A stretch of 64,000 bases of DNA from Allantophomopsis cytisporea. Taxonomy: Eukaryota; Ascomycota; Leotiomycetes; Phacidiales; Phacidiaceae. Positions within the stretch are counted from its first letter, which is position 1; each line of letters starts with the position of its first letter. Positions 1 through 11,869 of the stretch are shown in pieces. Location: positions 806,001-870,000 of the forward strand of contig CP103023.1 of assembly GCA_024752435.1 (NCBI GenBank), read 5' to 3'. Both the position numbers and the translations under genes were made by a program. The notes under the pieces were generated by a model. It was not told the DNA's origin, did not search any database, and saw only the letters and a list, made by a program, of their open reading frames with translations.

Positions 1-1850
1 GTGGATGATATCAATGGTGCACATGTAAATAATAGATATATAAGTATGTATGTCCATAACATATATATACATAGCTAGCCAAATCTTTTGACCAGGGTTT
101 GATAGTTCGCTGGACAGACGACGGACCTCACAACCCTAGCACATAGCTCCCCCTGCTTATACTGCCTTTCTCCTCCGTCATCTAACCATCATCCGTTAGC
201 ATCATATCACTATCATCCAATCGCCCAATCACAGCATCCATCAATCATATCAACCAAAGATACATACTTTTATTTTTACACACACTTATCATTTTTGTTC
301 ATACTTATACATTACTACATTCTTTTACATTCCCCGTACTTCTTTCTCTATCTACCTATTACTATTCTTCGGAATACGTAAATCCCCATGCCTCCTTGTT
401 TTTCTCTGCCTTTGGATAGACTCAGCTCGAAAATATCGACACATTGACGAATAAATGCCGACACTCCCACTCTTATACCTACTCCGTACAGACCCGACCT
501 TCGAACGCCTTTCCCTGGAAAGAAAATGGCATCAGCAGTCCAAAGAGCAACTAAAACCGAATTTCACTCCCTTGATTACCTAAGCTGACTACTGTCCACT
601 GACTACTATCGACTGTGAGATCCCTGAAAAGTCTCACGTTTCGGGATTAGTGGGTTTAATTCATTCACCTGCAAACAAAAATGCATAGAACGAAGCCGTA
701 TTATGACGTGGTATATCAACTTGTAAAATTCTAGGATTCTGCGACATGGAAAAGGAGACATGAAGCTTATAATGTGATCCATATCCCTACAAATCACGTT
801 ATAGAAATACTTTTCTAAAAAAAACATTAGTGAATCTTAGCTATCTCTTATCATCTTTTAAAGAGGTCTCATAATTCTATATATATCTATTTCCGCATGG
901 CTTAATAGTAAGTGTTTGGTAGCAATTTAACGGACTCTCCAGAGCTAGGTCGTTCGTTGCCTTTGCTCATATACCGTGACCATCAGCAACCGCTCTGCTC
1001 AAGCCTCGCGAACTTAAATGACCCCGCATCCCCATCTTTCCAATATCCCTCTACTCTCAGTATTTAAGTGCTAGATGAGGAAGTAAAGGTGAAGAAGGTC
1101 GACTACCCACCCGCATGCTTTTTCCATCTCGGAACCTTTCTACCTACTTCTCCACCAACCTCAATCTCAGCTTTTTATTCTATACCTCGACGTCTCCCCA
1201 TCCAAAGAACGAGAACAAAAAGAAACAAATATCAAATTACAAAAGGCATCCAATGATCCTTGAAAAAGAGACAATTAGACTCTCGATTTTTACATCCACA
1301 GTTCCGATCCCACATCTGTTGTTAAAATATAAGGTGGCATTGCCCTGGAAACAAAATACTCTTCTCATCCTCGACATGTTTTGCCTGTACTGGCCTTAGC
1401 TGTTGAACCTTTTTTCGATTTGGCCTGTTATCGCTTTCGTGCCTCTCTCGGCTCAGCTCTGGTTTGATAACTGAACTCACGAAAAGTCTACAGTCTTGAC
1501 TCACTCCATCATCATCATCATCATCATCACCATTCATTCGGTCACCAGTAGAAGGAAAGAAAGACAAATAAAGAAGAAGAGAATTTGCAGCTTTGGGAGA
1601 ATGTGCCGAGGAGGAAAAGAATAATACAGATCTTTTTGACCTTCTTTTACTCTTCCACATCGATCATTACGATACTCCCCGCCATTCTCTCAGTCATTGT
1701 GCTGGAGTCAACCCGAGAGGATCCTCCGCTCTAAAATCCCGATTGCATTATCGTTTCCCTCAGTCTCAAAATTGAGAATTTGTTAGCGGCAGATATTAAA
1801 ACCCCGATATTTGAAATTTCCCCAAGAACTTGACATTTAATTTTGACAGG
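1..1850. other. Upstream non-coding stretch with a short CAT microsatellite
   Basis: I see no convincing gene here. ORFs of 60-112 codons exist on both strands but have no recognisable domain and are low complexity. A run of seven CAT units lies at 1507-1527. The pyrimidine-rich last 800 bases fit a long 5' leader and promoter of the regulator that begins at 1851. This is inferred from position only. Confidence 0.5.
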
Positions 1851-3859
1851 ATGGCTGGACCTGGGGGCGGACCATCAAGAAGAAGGTAATGCGCCTAGCT
1901 TTTGCTTTCTACCTCTTCAATTTTCAATATGATGGAGGACTGACTTATTTTCTGATAGTCATACCAAGTCTAAAAAAGGATGTGAGACTTGCAAGCGTCG
2001 ACATATCCGTTGTAACGAGATCTTTCCCCAATGGTAGGTTTGTTTACCCAACAGAACCAGGAGACTTTATATCTTTTCATTTGCCAAGATTGGCTGAGAG
2101 TTTGGCTGATCCGATCTTAAGTCGAAACTGCACGAAACACAACTGCCGGTGCCCATACATAGATATACCAATGCAAGAAGAGCGAGTCCCATCTTCAGAA
2201 GAAGCAGACATGTTGTGGACACCAGAAATTGAAGCCGAGATCGAGGCCTGGAAACAGACTGGAAACTTTTCTTTCCAGGACGTGTCTATCTACCCAGCGC
2301 CGGATTGTCGATACTACTCTATAGAGGATCTCAGACTTATGTACCACGTTGCTGCAATCTCAAGAGAATGCAGTATCTAGGAAGCAACAAATTTCACTAC
2401 TTGGACTCGACAGATTTCATTGTAAGTATTCAGTACCACCTCGTTCTCACTATACATAAGCTAACAACATTGAAGATTCTTGGAAATCGGAGCGAGCCAT
2501 AGATTCGTCATGAACGCCTTGCTCGCATTTTCGGCCACTCACCTTGCATAGTTGACTGACTGTCTACATGTTGGTAATATGGCGTACAAGCATCGAGGTG
2601 TAGCAAAGAAGGGTTTACGTAAAGCAATCGGATCTTTTTCAAAACATAACTCCGATGCTGTTCTTGCTGCTTCGCTTTTGTTGTCATAGCAGACAACAGA
2701 ATAGTGAGTTTGTTTCATGCTTATTGTTGTTAATCATTGTGGCTGATTGACGTTTCAGGCGAGATTGGTCGCAACTTATGCACAGCACCTCTTCAGTAAG
2801 TACACTGTATATGTTGATCTATTGTACATCATAATTAACGATTATCAGGTCATCAATGCCATGCAGCCATGGAAGAACGAGTCTCAATTGATCGATTTCA
2901 TCGCTGAACAATCAATTTTCCCAATCGCACAGCTATCACCAAATTCGAATGCGAAGGAACTCAGCCAACCCCGAAGAATAAATTCGGAAGCTGTGGCTGA
3001 TGCATATGGCCGCCTCCAAAGGGTTGAAGAACACTTGCAAAGCAATGGAGAGGACATAAAAGCTATCCACCAGCTCATGAATTTCGTACGCGCCATTCGC
3101 AAGGTTTCGCCAAACCATTCCGCGGCCCAAAGATTTGAGATGCTTAGCCCCCTGTGGAGATGGCTGTTCTCGCTTCCAGTCAGCTTCCCGCAGCAAAGCA
3201 GAGCCTCTCCGTCGACCTTGGTCGTTCTAGCACATCATTACAGTGTAGCTCTGGTCGTCGAGCCACTCTTCCCAGAAATTGGCGCTGCTCATTTTGGATC
3301 CCTCACTCTTGGGCCCATCGAGGAGATTGCTCGTCATATTTTTTCAATTAACGTGGCCCAACCCGCCGAGTTTGAAAAGCCACTCCTTGACCTCATGGAG
3401 TACCCAATCGGCATGGTCGCCAAGTTTCGGTCCAGAATGTCTTGGATACAAACTGAGCGCACGCAGTTCTGCTTCCCAACTTTCGGGAACCAGAACAACA
3501 ACTACGATGTCGGTATTTCTCGCATCGACGGCAGTCTATACGGCTACCCTCAGTTCAGGTACAGTCAGGAGTCTCCCATGAATTTTTCTTCAGAACCACT
3601 CTCCGCTGTCTCCTTGATGATGCCTTGGGACTTCTACTTATCTGGTCGTTACCTTGGAGTGCCGCCTTCCGGTGCGTACAGGGGATGCTGGAGCCCCTCA
3701 TTGTCAACCTTTGAGCCCGGAGAGGGGTCCACTATTTGGGAACGTGGACAAGAGTACATATATGAGGAAGAGAATCATGGACACAGACATGGCCAGGGGC
3801 ATGACAGTGGAAGTGGAGTAGAATTCGGAGGGCTAGTGCCGCCTGCTGTTTGGATATGA
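1851..3859 (+). pseudogene. Zn2Cys6 transcription factor (UPC2-like) with four in-frame TAG codons
   Basis: Fungal Zn(II)2Cys6 nuclear regulator of the type annotated as sterol uptake control/UPC2-like. Hand model of six exons: 1851-1885, 1959-2033, 2122-2421, 2476-2703, 2759-2795, 2849-3859. All introns are GT-AG, 53-88 bp, with matching phases, giving 562 codons. The zinc cluster spans exons 1-3 (GCETCKRRHIRCNE, then CRNCTKHNCRC). The middle and C-terminal part match the family and end at a natural stop after PPAVWI. The frame is broken by TAG at 2378-2380, 2549-2551, 2687-2689 and a TAG formed across the intron 4 junction (2702-2703 plus 2759). The last three sit where relatives, as I recall them, have Trp (TGG). 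No frameshift is needed. All four lesions fit single C-to-T or G-to-A changes at CA/TG, as RIP makes. Probably dead, unless the stops are read through or edited. Confidence 0.85.
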
Positions 3860-4369
3860 AATCGAGACGATTTTTATTCACGAGAGCTCAACCGGGGTCA
3901 AGATTGACGGCAAGCTGATTCGTCAAATATACAAAGTAAGGTATCCTTTATAAGCCTCTCAGCTCTATCCGTAGATACTCAGATCAAGGCTGACGGATAA
4001 CCCTACACTTCTAGGTGCTAGAGAGCTCGTTACGAAACAAAGATTAAGCAGCTAGAAATAAGAGACGGCGACCATGTACATTGGAAACCTTGTAGAAGTC
4101 TTTTCAGACAAATTGATTACGATGAAGAACAAATCTTTACACGACCGACATCGCACCTAAGTCGCTCTCTTTCTTCAGTTGATCGGGCTCTCTGCGAATT
4201 GACCTCAAGCACTCCTTGAACTTTGTTATCGCCATGTCGCTATTAACTCACTTCGGGATCTAGAAGGTAAACCTCATCGAATCTTGCTAGAATTTACATA
4301 ATAGCTCCCAAAGCAGTATCTTAGGCTAAAAGATGCGTAAATCTGCCTTCTATACTTTCAAGCTGTCTA
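3860..4369. other. Intergenic stretch, no gene seen
   Basis: AT-rich spacer between the dead Zn2Cys6 regulator and the DUF3435 remnant. No domain-bearing frame was found. The end of it could hold more decayed sequence of the downstream DUF3435 gene. Confidence 0.4.
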
Positions 4370-5014
4370 TTGCTATGTTCCTATCTCTTAACTCTTATGA
4401 ATAACATTACTAACAAGTTATATAGTGATACATTACCGATCCCTGATATTATATCTGGTCCTTCTCTAATTCTCAGCTCACATGTACACACGCCAGGCCT
4501 TACTCTTGCCAGTGGAGCATTTGTAGCCCCCAGTCTTACTTCTACGCAGAAGCTCCGGGTCCTCACTGGATTTTTACAAATCACGCGCCCATATTGTCTA
4601 CGTTATGGTGCGGACAATTCAATCAACCACTACCTTCTGTGACGGATCACAGCAGACATCATCACAATTGCATGCAGCTTAAAGTCTCAGCTTGCACTGA
4701 TGCGGGCAACCTGCAGAATCCGCCGGTGGATCGACCCAGATCGATCGCAGGAACTTACTACCGAGCAAGCTTTATCCATCAATCAGAATCCACGTATTCG
4801 TAAGCTGACTGCTCGGTGGGGAAGGCTCAAGCTTCGCTTCATACGTAAGGCTACGGGACAGCTCGTGTGCAAAGCTCTTAGTCGTGAAATCATCAATGAG
4901 AGACAGCGGCAGAGACCTATACTTCTGATGCAAGCGAAAGAACTTGGGATTTCGAACATTTTATTAATATGTCTGAGTTTTAGCACTCTGGTTACAAGTT
5001 CAGTGAAGATGTGA
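4370..5014 (+). pseudogene. DUF3435 protein remnant (tyrosine-recombinase-type)
   Basis: One frame runs through the stretch with a TGA just after 4640. It carries features I associate with fungal DUF3435 proteins: TGFLQITRPYCLRYGADNS, followed after a deletion by SLKSQLALMRATCRIRRWID, PDRSQELTTEQALSINQNP and, further on, REIINERQRQR. DUF3435 includes the tyrosine recombinases of crypton-like elements and Starship captains, but most genomic DUF3435 copies are not proven captains. The N-terminal half is absent or unreadable, and about 25 residues seem to be missing after the PYCLRY box. The copy cannot be active. The flanking genes on both sides are also decayed. The family call is from memory of the family pattern; no search was run. 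Confidence 0.6.
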
Positions 5015-5585
5015 AGACTACCTTAGGGCTATCCGATATGCCCTGGGTACAGAAACAAATAATAAAAACAATCATGACGTTACCAGGCATAATTCTGAAA
5101 GAGGAATTTCGCCCGCGAAACGACGCTGTCAGTACAGTCGCTGCCTTTCAAACTTAAGGAATGTAGGACTCCTCACAATCTTGCAGTTGTGTTTTGAGCC
5201 AAGTCCTACAAAACAAGCCGATATCATTGTTAATAACTGCTAACTGAGAATCCGGCCCTAATTGTTACCATGTCTGTAGTTCTCAAAAGAGAGGCGACTA
5301 GCTTGGACATGGTTATTCCTGTCCATTTTTGAGCTCATTTGACGTGATGTGAGGTCTGTAAGCACAACTAGAGCAGCTTTTGAAGTAGAGTCTGACATAG
5401 AACGAGTAAAGTCTTCTGTCTTTTGGTGGTGTTCCGATATTCCGAACACTGTTGTCAGGCATAAATCGGTAGAACCAGCTTCAAGGCAAGACAAATCCTT
5501 TACTTTCATGCCAAATCAATTCTCGGCCCTGTTCGGGGGGAACAGTTGTGTTGGTATGACAGGGATTTGAGTAATCAGGACTTGA

Positions 5586-5858
5586 TTGTACACATCGTTT
5601 GCTCAGGAGGATTCTTTCTCCTCAGGTACGGGACTTGGCCTTAGTATTGTGCAGCAGATTGTTTCAGGACTCGATGGCAAATTTGAGATAGAAAGTACCC
5701 ATGAACTTGGGACTATTGTGCCGAGTCTATATCATCAAAACGAAGTAAGTTTTCGGGAATTCAGGAGCGATGCTCTATCTGAATCACTGACAGTGAGTCT
5801 GATGATTGATTGGTTGATGCGTACCTTAGATTCGACGAGGTCGTTATACTCTAAATGA
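5586..5858 (+). pseudogene. Histidine-kinase ATPase-domain fragment
   Basis: The frame reads FAQEDSFSSGTGLGLSIVQQ followed by IVSGLDGKFEIES, which is the G2 box and last strand of a HATPase_c domain of a hybrid histidine kinase. Nothing upstream supplies the N or G1 boxes and no receiver domain follows, so it is an isolated fragment. It lies on the plus strand, while the N-terminal part of a histidine kinase is on the minus strand from 8045 down to 6088. The simplest reading is one kinase gene broken and partly inverted; two different kinases are also possible. Confidence 0.7.
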
Positions 5859-6087
5859 ACCTTGATATATTCGGACTTGGTAAATTTGAGAGCATTACCA
5901 AATGTTCAGCAGTATGCTTCTCCACGCTCCTAGTTGGGTATTGAATATCCAGTCAGACCTCCGATCGATAGCAATCGTCACTACAACACCAAGGTTACTG
6001 TTGATACTCGACAACACCGCTGCCAGACAAAGTAGTCATTGAGTAGTGCTGATTGGGTCCATCCCATCGTCTAGAGACTCGAATGGA

Positions 6088-8045
6088 TTATGGTATTTGT
6101 ACTCGGCATAAACACTTCCGATCATCTCCTCTGACATTAAAGTTGGGCTTGGCATAATCTGCGGCCTGAACGGCTAAGTGAGAGACTTCTGTCATGATAC
6201 TGTTACTGAAAGCAGCTAAATAGTTCAGATCGTCCTCGATTGTGAGAACTTGACTCCGATTAATAGTCCAAACCATTGTGCTCGCGAGCTATTGTCCCCG
6301 ATGCGAATCGCATAACGGTAACGGCATTATAAACCTCAACCCAGGGAATATCTTGAGAATGGTTGTCCCTTCAACTTCTCGAGAAGACCGTCATTTCTGA
6401 ATGAGACTGTTTTCCGCGGTGACAATTATCCCTTTAGCTGCCTCTCTCTGGAGATCGACTTCACTGAAGGACCTTCCGCCATCTTCATCAAAAGCAAAGA
6501 CTTTCTCATGAGAACATCTTTTCAGCAGCTTGTTGACGAATTTTTCGGTTGCCGTTAAGTGGCTCTGTAGAGGTTTATGTTCTTGCAGACCTGAAGAAGA
6601 CTCAGTTGAAAACGCTAGAACGTCACACACGCTCTGTTGCGGTTGCTTTTGCCACCTTAGATTTGTTGTCACCGCCGTCTAAGAAAGCTACCATGCAAGG
6701 CTCTTTTCATGTCATCTTCACTACTCAAAGTTATCACGTTTTGTTTTTGGGAAGTAGAATTACTATAACCAGCCAACGAACATCTTAGTTCCTGGACGTC
6801 AAAAGTATTTAGCCTAGCATTAAATAACACTACCCCATCTACATCTATCGACTCTCGAATAGGACTGCTAGCCCGAGAGAGCATCTTCTTGATTTCTTTT
6901 GGAACACCCGAGTCGTCTTCTCGTTGGCTCTTGGTTCGCTGTTCTTCATGTGGGTGCGCTGAAACGGGCACTTCTGACTATGGATTTGGCCTTTCTCTGT
7001 GCTGTGGATCTAGTTATTTCGTGGAGTTCGCCCCAAGTTTTTTATTTGAATAAGCCTTGTTTGAAAGGAATCTTGGCCAATGATGGGAATATATTGGATT
7101 GGTGGTGATTGGAGATATCATATCCCTCGAAGCATCTCGGTTGCTGTTTATTCCTTGACTGGAAGGGTCCGGATTCCATACTATACCGAGCTAGCTTTTA
7201 TCTAATGAGACAGCTACTCACGATGAGCTCTCAACCACTAGTCATCTATACACGATCGTCCTTCTACAAACAGTCCTCTATCTCTTACTTTCTTTTCACT
7301 GCGATGATGATCCCTTGTAGCAACAAGTTCTAGATGCTCCATTACAATACGAGCCATGTCTCTCAAAAAGCCTAACTCCAAAGGGCTCACGCTCGAACGA
7401 GGAGCGTCGTCTAGTACGCAGTATGAGCCGATTTTATAGCCCGCTCGTGTTGTTATTGGTACCCCAGCATAGAACCGTGCCTTAAGACCGCCGGTCACAA
7501 CCGGTCGATCCTTCAAGGTTTTATCCTGACTCAGATCATTGATGATGTTTGCTTGAAACTCTCGATCATCGGCAGTGTCGTTGCCCACATCTGTGTGGTA
7601 CCGCTTTGCAACAGTGTTCATACACAAACCTTCTCCACACCGAATAGTCTTAACACCTAACATAAGACAGTCTCCAAACTCAGGTATGTCATCGAATTGC
7701 GATGATAACGTGCGCGTTACCTCAGCAAGGATATATTGATATTTTCCATCAACAAGCGAGATCATAGCATGCTTGCTCTTCATACGTAGCGCTCCCAACT
7801 GTGCGAAAGCGTCTAGAGTTCTGTCCTCGGAGGAATATGCCTCTAGCGGCCGTCTTCGAATGAGTGGGTCTTCTTTATAATCGGTTCGAGTGTATGATGC
7901 AGCGAAATGTGGTAGGTATCTAGGCATTGTCAGTTCATGACTTTGAGTGTCGCATATGTGGAGTTGTAGGAGAAACTAACTGATAAACCTCTTGTTCGCG
8001 ACGGCTCTCAGAGCCACTTTGACTTGGATCCCATTCTGTCGCCAT
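6088..8045 (-). pseudogene. N-terminal half of a GAF-domain hybrid histidine kinase, degraded
   Basis: The ATG at 8045 opens MATEWDPSQSGSESRREQEV. A 61-bp intron (7920-7980) follows, then an intact GAF-domain exon down to 7238 (AFAQLGALRMKSKHAMISLV, later RFYAGVPI and GSYCVLDD). After a TAG the sequence can only be followed by changing frame: a linker with SRASSPIRESIDVDGVV, then FDEDG near 6500, then MVWTINRSQVLTIEDDLNYL at 6276. This order matches fungal hybrid kinases whose GAF is followed by this linker and the HisKA domain. A TAG at 6289-6291 replaces a position that is normally Trp. The phospho-acceptor histidine box should follow residue AKPNF but is missing, so the gene is truncated at about 6090. 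The ligand of the GAF domain is unknown. Confidence 0.75.
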
Positions 8046-8502
8046 TTGGGTAGCTTAGCAAGGCATTAAACAAGTAGAGGTTGTACTAGGGTTGTACATA
8101 TTATGTTCACCGTTGCTAATATCATCTGTCGCTTCTACGCGCAGTGTGTGGAAGGTAACGGCTTGTCCCGTAGAACACCATATTCGTTATGATCATAACA
8201 TAGACAACCGTACTCTTCCCTTCAATTCCTCTGAAGATTCTCTAGGCCATGACAAAGCTATGAGGTAGCCCACGCGCCCCAAATTGCGACAAAGGATCAA
8301 TGGCACCACTTACTATTGCGATGCCTCTCGACGCTCCTCGACTCCAATGACGTCAAAACCTTCGTACAGATCCTCGCACGAAACACGCGTTCACGTAGCG
8401 GCAGATCGCGAACGTCTTCCTACGACCGCGGCTAGAGAACGACATCCATCCCGACGTTCGCACACTATAGAACTTCATCATCATCGGCCTCGAGCTTATG
8501 AG

Positions 8503-8900
8503 ATTGGAGGACATTCAGAGGAAACTGGAACGGTACTCGAGCTTTCAATCGCCGCAGTCGGACACGAAGAATTAGGAGGACGAAGAGGAAAAGGCGAAGA
8601 AATGGAAGTAGACTTATAGTATTGAGAGGGGAATTTTGTATGTGCTTATGAAGATCATGATGTAGGGCACCACATCGAAGAGCGCGCATAATGCAATCGA
8701 AGTCTTGAAGGCCTGAACGGCATGGTTGGACCTCACGAATACCGCAAGCGTTACGGACGATATCATGCAGAGTCTGGGCACAATCACCGACGATACAGAG
8801 AGCCTGGCAGATAGGGCAAGACGGACTTTTAAGACTCTTTTTTCGGCCGTCGCTCAGAATCCCATCGTTCTAAAGATTATTGGAAATGGATGTTCGAAAG
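8503..8900 (+). pseudogene. Unrecognised coding remnant with four in-frame stops
   Basis: A single frame reads coding-like protein: EDIQRKLERYSSFQSPQSDT, a Lys/Glu-rich stretch, then ASVTDDIMQSLGTITDDTES and LADRARRTFKTLFSAVAQNP. It is interrupted by three TAG and one TGA between 8565 and 8720, with no frameshift needed. I do not recognise the family. The pattern of stops without indels is the same as in the neighbouring dead genes and fits RIP-type transitions. The 5' part (8284-8500) may belong to it but has no clear frame. Confidence 0.4.
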
Positions 8901-9964
8901 GTAGGAGGGACATTCACTCTTCCTCTGTTTATATTTTTACGAACAATTTTAGAATGCGGTTCCCCTTTGTACAATTCTTATCATGTCACTACGGGTAATT
9001 TTTACAAATTCATTTGTCTTTTCTCAATTCTTCGTCATTGCCGTAAATATTGCATACTTTAGAAGATTCTCAAGGTTTCTTTATATAGTTACTAGAAATA
9101 TAAACGTCTTTTCCATCAAGCCCTTGCTACTTTCATACTTTTACTTCTTCAAGCCTCGCCGGCAATTCCCAAACGCTTAAACACTTTTCAAGTATAGACT
9201 GTTGCTAATTTGGAACTCGTCCACAAGAAGCAGCAACGGGAGACCAAGGCTGAGATGGATTAAATGACAGGTTCCATTAAAACGGACAAAACATCGGTAA
9301 TCGATGTGCCAGCGGTGAATTCAGGAGTAGGCCTGTACATTTGTACTAGTACTTTAGTAAAGAGATCTCTGACTCCAAAAATGGTACGTAGATTAACGGT
9401 TTGAGAGCTTCTTGGTAGGTGAGTTATCGACAACAAAACTTTGAATGCAATATCTTCACAATAGATATCAGGTAATTTCAAGACCCATTTATAATATTAC
9501 AATAAGTGATGTATGGTTCAGCTGATCACTTAGACCCACCACTTTCTTCTAACTATAACAACTAAAAATATGGGACACACTCGACAGTTGAAATTGATAA
9601 CTTGTAAGATCGCATGTTCTCCATGAATTGTTTCGTAGTAATCTTTTTCTGTAGGTTGAGAATATTATATATATCGTAAACAGCTTCTTAGTATTGAGAT
9701 ACACGGCTCAATTGATCTCTTTCAAGGATCAATTTATTGAAGATCACCCTTGGCCAAGTCAACTCGCTGAAGTCGATTCCCTCTACTGAATCTAATAAGA
9801 TTCAACCCTGTAGCTTGTATAACTCTTCTCATCGAAACATGTCAACACATCCTTCACTTGCTGTCGATACTTATGTCCTCCTCATTCCGTTACCGATTGC
9901 CCAATTGATAATACAAGGACAGTTCCCAAATTCGTCGTAGAAACTCTGGGATTCTGTATTGAAG
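8901..9964. other. Gene-poor stretch
   Basis: No recognisable gene. A minus-strand frame at 9260-9481 reads protein-like sequence (SSQTVNLRTIFGVRDLFTKV) but is short and matches nothing I know. It could be a further remnant. Confidence 0.35.
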
Positions 9965-10580
9965 TCAGTAATGTCGCATTTGTAACGGTTGGGTCTTACC
10001 TTCCAACTCTACGTCTAGAAAAAGTTCCTTTGGTACAGGACCATCAGCAAAGACATCGGCATAGTACTGCGAGTCGATGCGAAAATTAATGTTCTCTACG
10101 ACACTCAGGAATCTGTTGATCTGTACGTCGTCAAAGTCTTCTTTTTCGAGATGCTCCTTGATATCGCATTGAAGATTTTGGGTATTTCGGCCTTGAAGTC
10201 TCGCCTTGAAAAGCGACCATGCTACCTGATCGAGCCCAGTCCTCGCAACTTGGCAACGCGATATATCCTTTGCAGTGTCATTGTGCAGTATAAATCGTAG
10301 TGCTGATTGAGAGCTTTTAGCTTCAGGATCAGTAATCTCGACAGTTGCTGCGCAAAGATTCTCATAGCAGAAGATTCCCGCCATTGTTGCTTGGGGAGTG
10401 ATAGTAGAATACCAATCCACAGGGTCCAATGACAAATTGACTGTTACCTTTGGTGCAGTCTACTAGAACTTTATAGAAAGTAGTTGTCTCCTTCCCCAAC
10501 TCTGAAACTAGGACATAAGGTAAAGGATATCCGGGAAAGAAAAACAACGCTTTACGAGGAAAGCCTATCGTTTCTGGCAT
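9965..10580 (-). CDS. Hypothetical protein, unknown family
   Basis: The ATG is at 10580. A likely 58-bp intron at 10390-10447 joins exon 1 (10448-10580) to exon 2 (9965-10389) in phase, giving about 185 aa with no internal stop. The N-terminus is hydrophobic (KALFFFPGYPLPYVLVSELG), followed by an acidic, polar body containing SVVENINFRID and GPVPKELFLDVELEG. A GTAAGA donor after GAAG near the 3' end suggests a further small exon, so the C-terminus is uncertain. I recognise no family. A similar VENINF plus P-x-PK arrangement occurs in the minus-strand gene at 11870-12441, so the two may be paralogues. Because the neighbours are dead, it may be decaying even though it is open. Confidence 0.45.
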
Positions 10581-11869
10581 TTATACAACGCCGACTACAA
10601 ATTTGCGGCTCACCGATTATATACAGTATGTAATGCTGTAGGTAGTATGATAAAGCATGTCTAGTACGAGCTTTTTATTTGATATCTTTGTCTGCTGCCA
10701 ACATTACTACATAACTTCTCGAAATTAGTTTGATCCATAATCTCGAAAAGACGTTTTCGCCAATAGCCTTTCCTGGTGGTATAGTAGCGATTGTTCCGAC
10801 TAGAGCAAGGTTACGTAGGAAGTTGCAGCGGAACCACTAAAACCTTTGAGAAGAGTCGTCAATCTGCATTGTATATTGGTATGTTACGCAAACATAATGC
10901 ACTCGTTGTGTGATGCAAAGTGCTATGATCGATCAACGCATATTTCTTTCCCAGCTCAATCGTTCTTACAAATAAGGGTACAGTTTACGCGAACTTATTA
11001 AGGTGAATAACAGGACAATTCGGTTAACAGCACAACTCCTGGCGAAAGAACTACCGAAATATGCTGATTCAAGTCGCTTGAAACTCCAATGACTTCTCAT
11101 GCTGAATCACAAGCTTAGAAGTTGAAATGCTTGCGAAACAAAACGCGGTCTTTAGAATCAGAAACCACCCATCGAGCATCTTGAAATAACATGTACAGGT
11201 TATCTAAATCCCTACCAACTTGCGAGCGATCTATCATTTCCTTACAGTCAATGTTAATATAGGACTCAGTGATGTTCAAATTCGCGATTGAACATCTAAC
11301 ACTTATGCACTGACTTGCTCACATGACTGGAATGTTATACAGGGGTCTACTGGCTTCGGTAGGAACAAAAACACTCGCTTTTGAACCCTGATCGAGGTAC
11401 TGGAACAAAAACTGCCGGCTACCGAAAAATTGATCCCATCCTCGCATTTAGATCGGGAGCGGTCTTGAGCATCCTCTCAGTAAATACAACAGCTTCTATA
11501 ATAGCCCCTAGTTTAGCCAATATATATATTTACTATGTCATTTGTATCAATAATGCGTCGAATCCAGTTGGTTGAACTTGTCTGCCTATACCACTATACT
11601 GTAGTCTACCCTACCGTTTTTCGTTGATCAATTTGTGAATATCTGTGGCTTCCTCCTACGTGCTTCCTGACAACGACTTGCGACTACGTCTCTATCTCCG
11701 GGTATATCGACTATCTGCCTTGGTACTAGTTCTCACGGGGGAATGTGCAAAGCCTCGATATTCTCCATGTTTTGCAGAGGTTGTGTTGTATGTGCTCTCG
11801 TAAATATGAGTGGAGATTTGTGAAGGCTTTCCGGTCTGGTCGCTGTAACCTTTTCTATACATCCCTACA
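10581..11869. other. Intergenic stretch, no gene seen
   Basis: About 1.3 kb with ordinary base composition and no frame longer than 64 codons. No repeat or RNA gene was recognised. Confidence 0.5.

Noticed and set aside
1507..1527. CAT repeat as a coding Asp/His tract (DDDDDDD on the minus strand)
   Set aside because: The ORF has no other protein-like feature; it is a microsatellite in a leader region.
2305..2502. Plus-strand ORF overlapping the Zn2Cys6 gene that suggested a frameshift after residue 160
   Set aside because: The original frame continues past the TAG with family-like sequence (EATNFTTWTRQIS) and joins the next exon in phase, so a nonsense codon explains it and no frameshift is needed.
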